Assembly: GCA_964001305.1 (NCBI GenBank)
Contig: CAXFAI010000039.1
Span: 38,218-102,217 of the forward strand
Source: CAJXMH01 sp964001305
GTDB lineage: Bacteria; Bacteroidota; Bacteroidia; Flavobacteriales_E; Vicingaceae
Direction of reading: 5' to 3'
DNA length: 64,000 nucleotides
Shown here: positions 41,183 to 49,358 of the stretch, piece by piece
How the letters are laid out: each line of letters opens with the position of its first letter
How positions within the stretch are numbered: position 1 is the stretch's first letter
The notes under the pieces: model-generated
The model's database searches: none
What the model saw: the letters and a program-made list of their open reading frames with translations, nothing else
What the model was told of the DNA's origin: nothing
Program-made: the position numbers and the translations under genes

Positions 41183-41806
41183 TCACTTTTTTGATTTGGG
41201 CATGGTTCCAAAAACATAATCCCATAATGGAGAGGATACACCAAATGCAACTTCGTCATCTTGATAATGGTGAATGCTATGGTGTATCCATAACACCCTA
41301 AATACATTATTCGGTGGTTTATATCGATGAACTATATAATGAACACTTAAATAAGCTGCATATCCAAATAAAAAACCTGCAGTGAAGGGAAAGCCATTGT
41401 TACCCATTAAGAAAAAGTTGAGGCTAAGGATTATACTTGCTAATACAACACTTAAGATTGGGGGCATTACCAACCTTTTTTTATCTCTTGGAAACTTGTG
41501 GTGAATACCATGCAGAGCAAAAGCAATTCCACCTTCTTGGTAAACACTTGGAAGATGGTAAATAAAACGGTGCATTAAATACTCTACAAGAGAGAAAGTT
41601 AACATGCCCAGCACAAAGAGTCCTAAAATAAGGATTATACTTAAGTCAAACTTAGTATATGAATAGATGCATAAAGAGATACCTACCCCATAAAATATAA
41701 CTAATGGAACAGCTATATGTGTTTGACTTAAATAATGAAGTATCGGGTTTTTGTAAACTCTTGCACCTTCTTCGTTACTGGTATGTGACTCTTTTAAATT
41801 TGGCAT
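41183..41806 (-). CDS. Fatty acid hydroxylase/sterol desaturase family protein
   Basis: A 207-residue membrane di-iron enzyme with four or five helices. The histidine motifs are HRFIYH, HGIHHKFPRDKKR, HYIVHRYKP and WIHHSIHHYQDDEVAFGV, the set found in fatty acid 2-hydroxylases. It would hydroxylate acyl chains, probably of sphingolipids or related membrane lipids. The final GVSSPLWDYVFGTMP stretch is conserved in this family. It is convergent with the nitroreductase gene and diverges from ilvE. Confidence 0.92.
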   Translation of the reverse strand: MPNLKESHTSNEEGARVYKNPILHYLSQTHIAVPLVIFYGVGISLCIYSYTKFDLSIILILGLFVLGMLTFSLVEYLMHRFIYHLPSVYQEGGIAFALHGIHHKFPRDKKRLVMPPILSVVLASIILSLNFFLMGNNGFPFTAGFLFGYAAYLSVHYIVHRYKPPNNVFRVLWIHHSIHHYQDDEVAFGVSSPLWDYVFGTMPKSKK

Positions 41807-41897
41807 CTAGACTGCTTAATAAAAGCAAAATTAGCATTGTGTCGATAATTTTTTGGTCCAACTGCTTTAAATTTTTCTTAAAAAGTAGATGAATCGT

Positions 41898-41905
41898 TAC
41901 TTTTG
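41898..41905 (+). promoter_or_regulatory. Promoter -7 box of ilvE
   Basis: TACTTTTG, an exact TAnnTTTG match, 19 bases before the ilvE ATG at 41925. It decides the start, because the in-frame ATG at 41889 lies upstream of the box. Confidence 0.7.
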
Positions 41906-41924
41906 CAGTCCAAAATTGAAGACT

Positions 41925-42995
41925 ATGGGAGTAGAGCAAATCGCCATTCAGGTAGAGAAGATTAAGCAATCAAGATTAAGTCAAATTAATTTTAACGAAT
42001 TAAGATTTGGAAGAGATTTTTCGGACCACATGTTGGTTGTAGATTTTGAGAATGGTTCTTGGGGAGTCCCTCAAATTATGCCTTTTCAACCAATTCCTTT
42101 TTCACCTGCTGCTAGTGTTTTTCATTATGGTCAAGCCATTTTTGAAGGACAAAAAGCACACAAGACTGAAAACGGAGATATTTTATTATTTAGACCAGAT
42201 AAAAACCTAGAAAGATTTAATCGTTCTGCAAGAAGGATGTGTATGGCAGAAGTTCCTGCTAACATTTATATGGATGGTATTAAAGCTTTGGTTGATTTAG
42301 ATAGAGCTTGGGTGCCTGATGGAGAAGGGAAGTCTTTATATATTAGACCATTTTTAATCGCAGATGAAGGTTTTCTTGGTGTTAGACCAAGTGAGAAATA
42401 CAAATTCATGGTTATTACTTCTCCAACTTCAAATTATTACTCAGGAGCGGTAAGTGTTCGTATAGAATCGAAGTTTTCTAGAGCTTGTGAAGGAGGTATA
42501 GGTGCTGCAAAATCTGCAGCAAATTATGCAACCTCACTTCTACCTGCAAAAGAGGCTAAAGCTGCAGGTTATGACCAACTTATTTGGACCGATTCAAAAG
42601 AACATAAATACATCGAAGAATCTGGAACAATGAACATCATGTTCAGAATAGGAGATACTTTAATCACTCCAAGTCTGGAATCTAATACCATTTTGCCTGG
42701 TATCACCAGAGAAAGTATTGTTTTCCTAGCGAATCACTGGGGATATAATATCGAAGAACGCAAAGTTTCGGTTGTTGAAATTATTGAGGCCTTAAAAGAA
42801 GGAGAGCTTAAAGAAGCTTTTGGAATGGGAACAGCCGCTACAATTGCTCCAATTGAAAGAATTGGGTTTGATGGTATTGACTATCATTTAAGTGATTTTA
42901 AAGAATGGGATTTTGCTATGCGAGCCAAAGCACTTCTTGAAGGGATTAAAAGAGGAAAGGTAGAAGATGAATTTGGTTGGACTGTAAAAATTTAG
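41925..42995 (+). CDS. ilvE: Branched-chain amino acid aminotransferase
   Basis: A 356-residue PLP aminotransferase of fold type IV that interconverts leucine, isoleucine and valine with their 2-oxo acids. The boxes GQAIFEGQKAH (near 65), GGIGAAKSAANYATSLLPAKEA with the PLP-binding lysine (near 185), and EESGTMNIMF (near 222) are diagnostic. I start at the ATG at 41925; the in-frame ATG at 41889 lies upstream of the promoter box. It is a single-gene unit, convergent with the membrane protein gene that ends 1 base away. Confidence 0.95.
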   Translation: MGVEQIAIQVEKIKQSRLSQINFNELRFGRDFSDHMLVVDFENGSWGVPQIMPFQPIPFSPAASVFHYGQAIFEGQKAHKTENGDILLFRPDKNLERFNRSARRMCMAEVPANIYMDGIKALVDLDRAWVPDGEGKSLYIRPFLIADEGFLGVRPSEKYKFMVITSPTSNYYSGAVSVRIESKFSRACEGGIGAAKSAANYATSLLPAKEAKAAGYDQLIWTDSKEHKYIEESGTMNIMFRIGDTLITPSLESNTILPGITRESIVFLANHWGYNIEERKVSVVEIIEALKEGELKEAFGMGTAATIAPIERIGFDGIDYHLSDFKEWDFAMRAKALLEGIKRGKVEDEFGWTVKI

Positions 42996-43562
42996 CTACA
43001 GCAATCTATCTTTTATTTGAAATATTCTGCTTCTCAGCTTTCTCTGTAATAACACTGGATAAAAGTTGAAAATGATATTAATGCATAGGCAAATCATTAC
43101 TGCTTTCCAATAATTATTAATTACTAGGAGTATACAACTGATTAGTATTAAAATTAAAGCTGCTAGATGACCAAATTCGGCTTGCTTTGACTGAAATATC
43201 ATTTCTTCAATTCCATTTTTCTTACCATTAAAATATTTGGCTCTCTGTTTTTTACTTTTCCAAAAAGTAGCAAGCAAAAAAAGTCGAAATTGTTCTCCAT
43301 TCAATATTTTGTACAATCTGTTTACTCTTTTTACATGGATTTGATTGTAATAATGTAATGGAAGAAGTTTATGAGTCGGAAATACAAAGCCTAGAAATGC
43401 CCAAAATCCGGTGATGAATAGATTGATTAAACAGGCAACAAAAAAAGCATAAGCCCAATTAAGGTTGATGGATTGGCTAATTAATAAGTAAAATAATTTA
43501 TACGTTTGAAACGCGAGAAAAAGAGAGACGCTGCTAAGTAAAATCTTTTTTGCAGCTATCAT
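42996..43562 (-). CDS. Membrane protein of unknown function
   Basis: A 188-residue integral membrane protein with about four hydrophobic helices (about 5-25, 38-60, 128-150, 155-172). Between the second and third there is a basic soluble loop (IHVKRVNRLYKILNGEQFR). I recognise no family. The ATG overlaps the sixA stop by 4 bases, so it is translationally coupled and belongs to the TerB-like/SixA operon. Confidence 0.75.
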   Translation of the reverse strand: MIAAKKILLSSVSLFLAFQTYKLFYLLISQSINLNWAYAFFVACLINLFITGFWAFLGFVFPTHKLLPLHYYNQIHVKRVNRLYKILNGEQFRLFLLATFWKSKKQRAKYFNGKKNGIEEMIFQSKQAEFGHLAALILILISCILLVINNYWKAVMICLCINIIFNFYPVLLQRKLRSRIFQIKDRLL

Positions 43563-44050
43563 AGATTTTTAGGATAATCATAAAAGAGAAGGTTTGCAGT
43601 CCCACGGCTACAATACCTCCATTGATCAAAGGGAAGTTGCAAGGCTACTATTCCACAAGTAGGAATATTTCCAAAGCTTTCATTGCTTAAATCTTCAGCT
43701 AGATAGGTGAAACTTGGATTATGGCCGAATATAAAAAGCGTGTCCACATCATCATTTGTTTTGCAAATGAGGTCAATCAATTGATGTGAATTAGAACCAT
43801 AAATGCTAGCCTGCGTTTGAATTTTAGAAGGCTGATATTCGGTTTTTTGAGCAATAATTTGTGCGGTATGAATTGCCCGCTTAGCCGGACTACTTATCAT
43901 TAAGTCAGCCTTATAATTAGCATTAAAAAGACGCTCCCCCATAGTTGGAGCGTCTCTTAAACCTCTTGAATTTAGTGGTCTATCAATATCACTAATTGAA
44001 GTGTCTTTCCAAGAAGACTTTGCATGACGTATGATAAAGAGTGATTTCAA
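43559..44050 (-). CDS. SixA-type histidine phosphatase
   Basis: A 163-residue protein of the histidine phosphatase superfamily (branch 1). The catalytic RHG-type motif is IIRHAKSSWKD at residues 6-16, and the second histidine is in FIFGHNPSF near 110. SixA proteins remove phosphate from histidine-phosphotransfer domains in E. coli, but most relatives have untested substrates. It begins 2 bases after the TerB-like gene and overlaps the membrane protein gene. Confidence 0.9.
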   Translation of the reverse strand: MKSLFIIRHAKSSWKDTSISDIDRPLNSRGLRDAPTMGERLFNANYKADLMISSPAKRAIHTAQIIAQKTEYQPSKIQTQASIYGSNSHQLIDLICKTNDDVDTLFIFGHNPSFTYLAEDLSNESFGNIPTCGIVALQLPFDQWRYCSRGTANLLFYDYPKNL

Positions 44051-44052
44051 AT

Positions 44053-44526
44053 CTATTCCTCTTCTCCTAAGTGCATGTTAAAACTCTCTTTCTCTACCTT
44101 ATTCATAAAGACAGGAAGTACAAAATATTCAAGGAAGTTTGAATTCGTTTTAAAAACATGTTTTGCAAATGACTTCAAGCTCATTACAAGCTTTTTGGCA
44201 TATACGTCATTCATTTTTGGCAAAACTTGATTAAGCGTAGCAATTTTCTTTTCTAAATGCTCCTCTTTTGCCTTCCATTCGTCAGGTAATTGAGCCATTT
44301 CTTCTTCAAAGTAAGCCTCAAAAACTTGATCTACTTCTTTATAGTAATTCTGCAAAATTGGAGCAGCTGTATATGTTCTAAAATGAGCAAGTTTTATTGA
44401 CTCCGCTTTTTCATTTTTACTTACTTCACCATCATCCGAAATTGCGGCTAACAAGGCTACAATTGCAGGTGCTCTTAAAAGGGTTTCTCGATCTTCGGGG
44501 TTTAGTTTATCTATTTCTGCTGACAT
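44053..44526 (-). CDS. TerB-like helical protein
   Basis: A 157-residue, all-helical, acidic cytoplasmic protein. The segment PAIVALLAAISDDGEVSKNEK resembles the metal-binding helix region of TerB-like domains. The rest is a helical bundle with no catalytic motif. It is the first gene of a minus-strand operon with sixA and a membrane protein, driven by a TAnnTTTG promoter 24 bases upstream. Function unknown; the TerB similarity is by eye and tentative. Confidence 0.72.
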   Translation of the reverse strand: MSAEIDKLNPEDRETLLRAPAIVALLAAISDDGEVSKNEKAESIKLAHFRTYTAAPILQNYYKEVDQVFEAYFEEEMAQLPDEWKAKEEHLEKKIATLNQVLPKMNDVYAKKLVMSLKSFAKHVFKTNSNFLEYFVLPVFMNKVEKESFNMHLGEEE

Positions 44527-44550
44527 AATAAAAATGCGTTAGTTTGTTAG

Positions 44551-44558
44551 CAAAGATA
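44551..44558 (-). promoter_or_regulatory. Promoter -7 box of the TerB-like/sixA operon
   Basis: TATCTTTG on the minus strand, an exact TAnnTTTG match, 24 bases upstream of the ATG at 44526. Confidence 0.6.
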
Positions 44559-44602
44559 ATATGCTTTATCTTAAACCTACTCTAATCTTTTGAAGAATTA
44601 AG

Positions 44603-45013
44603 ATGAATGTAAAGGACATTGATTTTAGCAGCGAAATTTGGTTTTCAACTAGTCGAAGTAGTGGAAAGGGTGGCCAACATGTAAATAAAACGGAAAGTAG
44701 AGTGAGTTTGTATTTCAGTGTTTCGGATTCTTCTCTTTTGAGTGAAAATCAGAAGTCATTGATTATTAAAAATCTAGAAGGAAAACTGTCTCAGGATTTT
44801 CAACTACAAATTGATGTAGAAGAGAGTAGGAGTCAATTGAAAAATAAAAAAGTTGCAATTGAGCGATTTTATAACCTTTTGGAAAAGGCACTATTTGTAC
44901 CTAAAAAAAGGAAGGAAACGAAACCATCTAAGGCGGCTATTAAAAGGCGATTAAACGCCAAAAAGAAAAGGGGAGATTTAAAGCAAAACAGGCGAAAAGA
45001 TAATTTGCTATAG
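44603..45013 (+). CDS. arfB: ArfB-like peptidyl-tRNA hydrolase (ribosome rescue)
   Basis: A 136-residue release-factor-like protein that frees peptides from ribosomes stalled without a stop codon. The catalytic GGQ lies in SSGKGGQHVNKTES near residues 20-33, and the C-terminus is a long basic tail (KRKETKPSKAAIKRRLNAKK) that in ArfB enters the empty mRNA channel. There is no stop-codon recognition domain, as expected. Its last 6 bases overlap the 3' end of the convergent pseudouridine synthase gene. Confidence 0.92.
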   Translation: MNVKDIDFSSEIWFSTSRSSGKGGQHVNKTESRVSLYFSVSDSSLLSENQKSLIIKNLEGKLSQDFQLQIDVEESRSQLKNKKVAIERFYNLLEKALFVPKKRKETKPSKAAIKRRLNAKKKRGDLKQNRRKDNLL

Positions 45014-45715
45014 CTTTTTGAAAGCTCTTTCTGCTGCTTTCCATAATCCATCTTTGGTTGGGCAAGGTGCTTCAATACGAATAGCTTCTTTTTTAACAGG
45101 ATGGATAAATTCCATGGCTCTTGCGTGTAAATGAATAGATGCATCATCATTACTTCGGTGAAAACCATATTTTAAATCACCTTTTATAGGGCAACCTAAA
45201 TGAGCTAGTTGCGCTCTTATTTGATGATGTCTTCCAGTTTTCGGATATATTTCAAGCAGGTGATAATGCTCTAAGCTTACAAGGGTTTTATAATCTAATT
45301 CTGCCATTTTACTCTTAGAATTGGCTTTTGAAACCACAAAAGATTTATTTTTTTGAGGATTTCTTTCCAGTTGGTCAATTAATTTCCCATTTGGGCTATT
45401 GGGTTTATTTTTAACCATAGCCCAATATGTTTTTTGAATTTCTTTTTCTTGAAACATTTTATTGAGACGAGGAAGTGCTTTTGAAGTTTTGGCAAATAAA
45501 ACCAAGCCAGAAGTTGGTCTGTCAATCCGATGAGGAACACCTAAATAAGCTTCTCCTTTTTTATTGTATTTTTCAACGAGGTAGTTTTTCACAAAATCAA
45601 TCAAAGGAAGGTCTCCAGTCTTATCTCCTTGCACTAATACACCCGAAGGTTTGTTTACAGCAATTAGATGATTATCTTCATATAATACTTGAAGCTTCAG
45701 TGATTTTGTAGCCAT
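45008..45715 (-). CDS. RluA-family pseudouridine synthase
   Basis: A 235-residue RNA pseudouridine synthase without an N-terminal S4 domain. The catalytic aspartate is in VPHRIDRPTSGLVLFAKT near 61-78; the LEIYPKTGRHHQIRAQLAHLG box lies near 150-170. Substrates may be tRNA or 23S rRNA (RluA, RluC, RluD or TruC type), which cannot be decided. It follows the TPR-PD40 gene by 9 bases on the same strand. Confidence 0.92.
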   Translation of the reverse strand: MATKSLKLQVLYEDNHLIAVNKPSGVLVQGDKTGDLPLIDFVKNYLVEKYNKKGEAYLGVPHRIDRPTSGLVLFAKTSKALPRLNKMFQEKEIQKTYWAMVKNKPNSPNGKLIDQLERNPQKNKSFVVSKANSKSKMAELDYKTLVSLEHYHLLEIYPKTGRHHQIRAQLAHLGCPIKGDLKYGFHRSNDDASIHLHARAMEFIHPVKKEAIRIEAPCPTKDGLWKAAERAFKKL

Positions 45716-45724
45716 TAAAATTGC

Positions 45725-47299
45725 TTATTTAGGCGTTAAGATGAGGTGCATTTTTTTATTAGTCTGATAGTCGTTTTTGCTCAATAGAATAAGCTTTTGA
45801 CTAAAATCAGCGAATTTGTCATGACCAATAATTTCAATAATATACTTTCCGGGAGGAAGAATTGCATTGAATGTTGAGGTATTTGTATTCATTATATAGG
45901 AGCCAACAATATCTCCACTTTCATCATCAATAATTTCAACTGTTATATTCTCTTTAACCAAAGAAGAATCTCCTGTCATAATAATGCCATTTACTAAGGT
46001 GTATTCAGTTTTCTCTTCATGAAAAGTTACTCTGTAAACATCTAAATCTCCAAATCCATTGTTTCTAAGTTGAGAAACATATGCATAACGTTTGTTTTCA
46101 GCAAAACAGATACTGTTATCATCATAAACAGTGTTTAGAGGGTAGCCTAAGTTTTTAGGTTTACCCCATGAATTATTAGTAAGGTCAAATTGACTTTTAA
46201 ACAAATCTAAACCACCTAAACCTAAATGCCCATTTGAACTAAAATACATCGTTCCTTCACTTTCTGCCCAAAACGGAAATTTTTCATCGCCACTCGTATT
46301 AATTGGTGCACCTATATTTTTAGGTAAGCCCCATTCACCGGTTGGTAAACGCTTAACCACATAAATATCATAACCACCCAATCCACCTTCTCGGTTACTA
46401 CTAAAATATAGCGTACTACCATCGTTACTTATAGCACCGGCAGTTTCTTTATCCTTAGAGTTTACTTCTTTAAAGCCAAAAACTTTTGGAGCCATATACG
46501 ACCTTCTTCCTTTTTCACTGACAAACAAATTGCTAAAATGATCTTCGCTATCAACATGGTACAAAAGAAATTGACCATTTTCTGAGCGACCTGCAGTTTC
46601 TTCATTTCCATAAGTGTTTGGACTACCAACTGAACGGGCTCTTGAGTAATTATTTCGCTTATGTCTAGAGGTATAGATATCAGCCGTTTTATAGCCGCTA
46701 TAATCGTAAAGGTTACCTACAACACCATCTCTTTTTGTGCTGAAAAATAAAAGACTTTCATCTGGAGAAACAAATGGCAAATAGTCAGGAGCTTCTGAGT
46801 TTACATTTTTACCTAAATTTTCAAAACTAATTTGAATGGGCATTTGATATAGTTTCCAAGCCTCCTCGCAATGAGTGATTTGCTGCTCTATTTCTTTCTT
46901 CTTTTCTGGGTCATTTAAGAGCGACAAAAATTGCTTAAAGGTTTCTATTGCTTTCTCAAATTCATAATTTTTCCAATAGGCTATAGCTAATGTTTCTTGC
47001 CAATTTGCTACCTCAGTTTTATTGGTGGCTTCTGCATACTGCAATAGCAACTCTAGACCTTTTGGCGGATTGATAGTAGATAAGGTATATGCTTTACCTA
47101 AATAGTATTGAAATTCAGAATTATTGGGTTCTTCTTTTAATAATTCTCCATATTGTCGAATCGCTTCTTGATAATTTCCAAATTCAAACATTTTTGAAGC
47201 ATTCCCTTGATTGATTGGAAATTGTTCAATGTATTGGGAATAGCCAAATTGAGAAATGAGAAGTAGAAATAATATGGATATGCGATTCATCATAACCAA
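45725..47299 (-). CDS. TPR-PD40 repeat exported protein (lacks OmpA domain)
   Basis: A 524-residue exported protein with a signal peptide (MNRISILFLLLISQFGYSQ). Three to four TPR repeats (about 30-140) are followed by PD40/WD40-like beta-propeller repeats (about 165-420) with the STKRDG, SSNREGGLGGYDIY and SSNGHLGLGGLDLF motifs. The remaining segment to the C-terminus is a small beta domain (about 435-520). This is the arrangement of PorE-type and related Bacteroidota proteins, but the C-terminal OmpA peptidoglycan-binding domain is missing. ATGs at 47299, 47293 and 47290 all fit the signal peptide. It precedes the RluA-type gene and follows panB by 6 bases. Confidence 0.88.
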   Translation of the reverse strand: MVMMNRISILFLLLISQFGYSQYIEQFPINQGNASKMFEFGNYQEAIRQYGELLKEEPNNSEFQYYLGKAYTLSTINPPKGLELLLQYAEATNKTEVANWQETLAIAYWKNYEFEKAIETFKQFLSLLNDPEKKKEIEQQITHCEEAWKLYQMPIQISFENLGKNVNSEAPDYLPFVSPDESLLFFSTKRDGVVGNLYDYSGYKTADIYTSRHKRNNYSRARSVGSPNTYGNEETAGRSENGQFLLYHVDSEDHFSNLFVSEKGRRSYMAPKVFGFKEVNSKDKETAGAISNDGSTLYFSSNREGGLGGYDIYVVKRLPTGEWGLPKNIGAPINTSGDEKFPFWAESEGTMYFSSNGHLGLGGLDLFKSQFDLTNNSWGKPKNLGYPLNTVYDDNSICFAENKRYAYVSQLRNNGFGDLDVYRVTFHEEKTEYTLVNGIIMTGDSSLVKENITVEIIDDESGDIVGSYIMNTNTSTFNAILPPGKYIIEIIGHDKFADFSQKLILLSKNDYQTNKKMHLILTPK

Positions 47300-47305
47300 T
47301 TGATA

Positions 47306-48127
47306 CTAATACTGTTCTTTTTCGTTAGGAAAGTCCTTGGATTTTACATCTGAGATGTAATTTTCAACTGAGTCTTTAATGCTAGTATATAAGTCGTTGT
47401 ACCTTCTCAAAAATCGTGGACTAAACTCTTTGTTAATACCAAGCATATCATGAAGCACCAGTACTTGCCCATCTACACCGCTTCCAGCGCCAATTCCAAT
47501 GATTGGAATTTGAACACTTTCTGCTACTTTTTGTGCAAGTTTTGCTGGAATTTTCTCCAAAACAATTGAAAAACAACCCGCTTCTTCCAGCGCTTTTGCA
47601 TCTTCAATGAGCTTTTTTGCTTCTTCTTCTTCTCGCGCTCTGACAACATAAGTTCCAAACTTATAAATTGATTGAGGGGTTAAACCCAAATGTCCCATCA
47701 CAGGAATTCCAGCTGACAAAATTCGCTCTACCGATTCTAAAATTTCCGAACCACCTTCCATTTTCACAGCATGAGCTCCTGATTCTTTCATGATTCTAAT
47801 CGATGAAGTAAGCGCTTCTTTGGAATTTCCTTGATATGCACCAAATGGCAAGTCTACCACAACTAAACTGCGATTTATAGCTCGTACAACCGAAGAGGCA
47901 TGATAAATCATTTGGTCAAGTGTTATAGGCAAAGTAGTTTCATGACCTGCCATCACATTAGATGCCGAATCTCCAACTAAAATGATGTCAATTCCTGCAG
48001 CATCTACAATCCCTGCCAATGAAAAATCATAAGCTGTTAACATGGATATTTTCTCACCCTTGTTTTTCATTTCTTGAATTACATGGGTGGTAACTCTTTT
48101 TACTTCCGATTTTTTTGCGGTAGACAT
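47306..48127 (-). CDS. panB: 3-methyl-2-oxobutanoate hydroxymethyltransferase
   Basis: A 273-residue TIM-barrel enzyme that makes ketopantoate, the first committed step to pantothenate. The metal-binding ILVGDSASNVMAGHETTLPITLDQM region lies near 50-74, KMEGG near 122, and GIGAGSGVDGQVLVLHDMLG near 206-225. I choose the ATG at 48127; an in-frame start at 48187 would lie upstream of the promoter box at 48151-48158. It is divergent from the lipoprotein gene at 48.2 kb. Confidence 0.95.
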   Translation of the reverse strand: MSTAKKSEVKRVTTHVIQEMKNKGEKISMLTAYDFSLAGIVDAAGIDIILVGDSASNVMAGHETTLPITLDQMIYHASSVVRAINRSLVVVDLPFGAYQGNSKEALTSSIRIMKESGAHAVKMEGGSEILESVERILSAGIPVMGHLGLTPQSIYKFGTYVVRAREEEEAKKLIEDAKALEEAGCFSIVLEKIPAKLAQKVAESVQIPIIGIGAGSGVDGQVLVLHDMLGINKEFSPRFLRRYNDLYTSIKDSVENYISDVKSKDFPNEKEQY

Positions 48128-48150
48128 ATATAAACTCTTTTGTGTCTCAA

Positions 48151-48158
48151 CAAAGCTA
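48151..48158 (-). promoter_or_regulatory. Promoter -7 box of panB
   Basis: TAGCTTTG on the minus strand, an exact TAnnTTTG match, 23 bases upstream of the panB ATG at 48127. Confidence 0.6.
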
Positions 48159-48200
48159 CAAAATTGATGTTGATATTGATTTATCATTAATTTCGCTCCT

Positions 48201-49208
48201 ATGAATAAAATAAAATTGCATTTCCTGTTTGTGTTGGGATTATTGTTTAGCCTTGGGGCATGTGATAATGATGTTGATTTAACAGCCGAATACGAAGATA
48301 CAACTGTTGTTTATGCGTTAATTAATGCCAATGCTGATACTCAATTTGTGAAAGTAAATCGAGCCTTTTTAGAAGCCAATACCAATGCACTAAGCTTGGC
48401 AAAGGATGCTAACAATTTTACCTATGATGATTTAAATGTTGCATTAAGAAATTTAAATACTGACGAAGTATTTCCATTGAAGCAAATTGAAAAGCCCAAA
48501 GATGATGGAGTTTTTAGCACAGAAAAAAATATCCTTTTCTACACTGATACTGCACTTACTTTCAATAATAATTATCGGGTAGAAGTTACTCAGCCCGATG
48601 GGAAGTTGACATATGCAGAGGCAGTTGCAATTGATACAATGACTGTTGTTAGACCTGAGATAAGTAATTTACGTGTTCGAGCATTGCCTTTAACAAATAC
48701 CAATGGAACTATTTTAGAATACAAATTTGAATTTGCTCATTCTGCTCGAGTAGCGAAATTTGAGGCAGTTATGTTTTTTCATTACCTAGAAGAACTTCAG
48801 AATGGAAGTAGAGTGCCTAAAAGTATCCGAATCCCAATAGGCACGGTGAATAATCCCGATTTAGTTGCAAAGCAAGATGCGAGTATTGACTTTCCTGGAA
48901 CTCGTTTTTATCAAACTATCGCGAATTCAATTCCAGCCTCTAATCAAAACAAGAAACTAGTTGACCCATCAAGTAATATTTCTATTGAGATTTATGCAGC
49001 AGATGAGACCTATACTTTTTATTCCGATGTATATGGTCCAATAGAAGGTTTAGCTCAAGTAAAACCTGAATACACGAACGTAGAAAATGGAATTGGACTT
49101 TTTGCGAGTCGTTCTAGAACCTTAGCACGAACTTTTCTTGCCGACCCTTCAAGACAGCAATTACGTTCAGGCCCGATCACAGGCAATTTGAATTTCCAAG
49201 ATTTATAA
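48201..49208 (+). CDS. DUF4249-like lipoprotein
   Basis: A 335-residue predicted lipoprotein with signal peptide and lipobox (LFSLGAC, Cys near residue 21). The mature protein begins with a negatively charged stretch (DNDVDLTAEYEDTTVVYALINANAD) and is beta-rich, with a pattern like DUF4249 lipoproteins that are associated with TonB-dependent receptors in Bacteroidota. The similarity is by eye. No receptor gene lies next to it. Function unknown. Confidence 0.75.
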   Translation: MNKIKLHFLFVLGLLFSLGACDNDVDLTAEYEDTTVVYALINANADTQFVKVNRAFLEANTNALSLAKDANNFTYDDLNVALRNLNTDEVFPLKQIEKPKDDGVFSTEKNILFYTDTALTFNNNYRVEVTQPDGKLTYAEAVAIDTMTVVRPEISNLRVRALPLTNTNGTILEYKFEFAHSARVAKFEAVMFFHYLEELQNGSRVPKSIRIPIGTVNNPDLVAKQDASIDFPGTRFYQTIANSIPASNQNKKLVDPSSNISIEIYAADETYTFYSDVYGPIEGLAQVKPEYTNVENGIGLFASRSRTLARTFLADPSRQQLRSGPITGNLNFQDL

Positions 49209-49211
49209 AAG

Positions 49212-49233
49212 CTGTCAGCTTGACAGTTTGTCA
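49212..49233. promoter_or_regulatory. TGTCA/TGACA palindromes upstream of dnaK
   Basis: CTGTCA-GCT-TGACAG (49212-49226) overlaps TGACA-GTT-TGTCA (49221-49233), giving three alternating half sites with a common 8-base spacing between centres. It lies 126 bases upstream of the dnaK ATG and right after the lipoprotein stop. It may be an operator for a heat-shock regulator; alternatively the first unit with the following T-rich stretch could act as a weak terminator. Confidence 0.45.
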
Positions 49234-49358
49234 TTTATTTTAATCTTCAAAGTCAATTGGTTTATACAATCAATGACAATTTTTCACATTCTTTAGTAAA
49301 AATAGACTTGGCATAAGTATTGACTAATGCTGAATGAATCTGAAAAAAATATTTTAAA

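Noticed and set aside
41889..41924. Upstream ATG for ilvE
   Set aside because: The TACTTTTG promoter box lies between this ATG and the one at 41925, so the upstream codon would not be transcribed from it.
48128..48187. Longer panB start at 48187
   Set aside because: It lies upstream of the TAGCTTTG promoter box at 48151-48158, and the added residues are not family-like.
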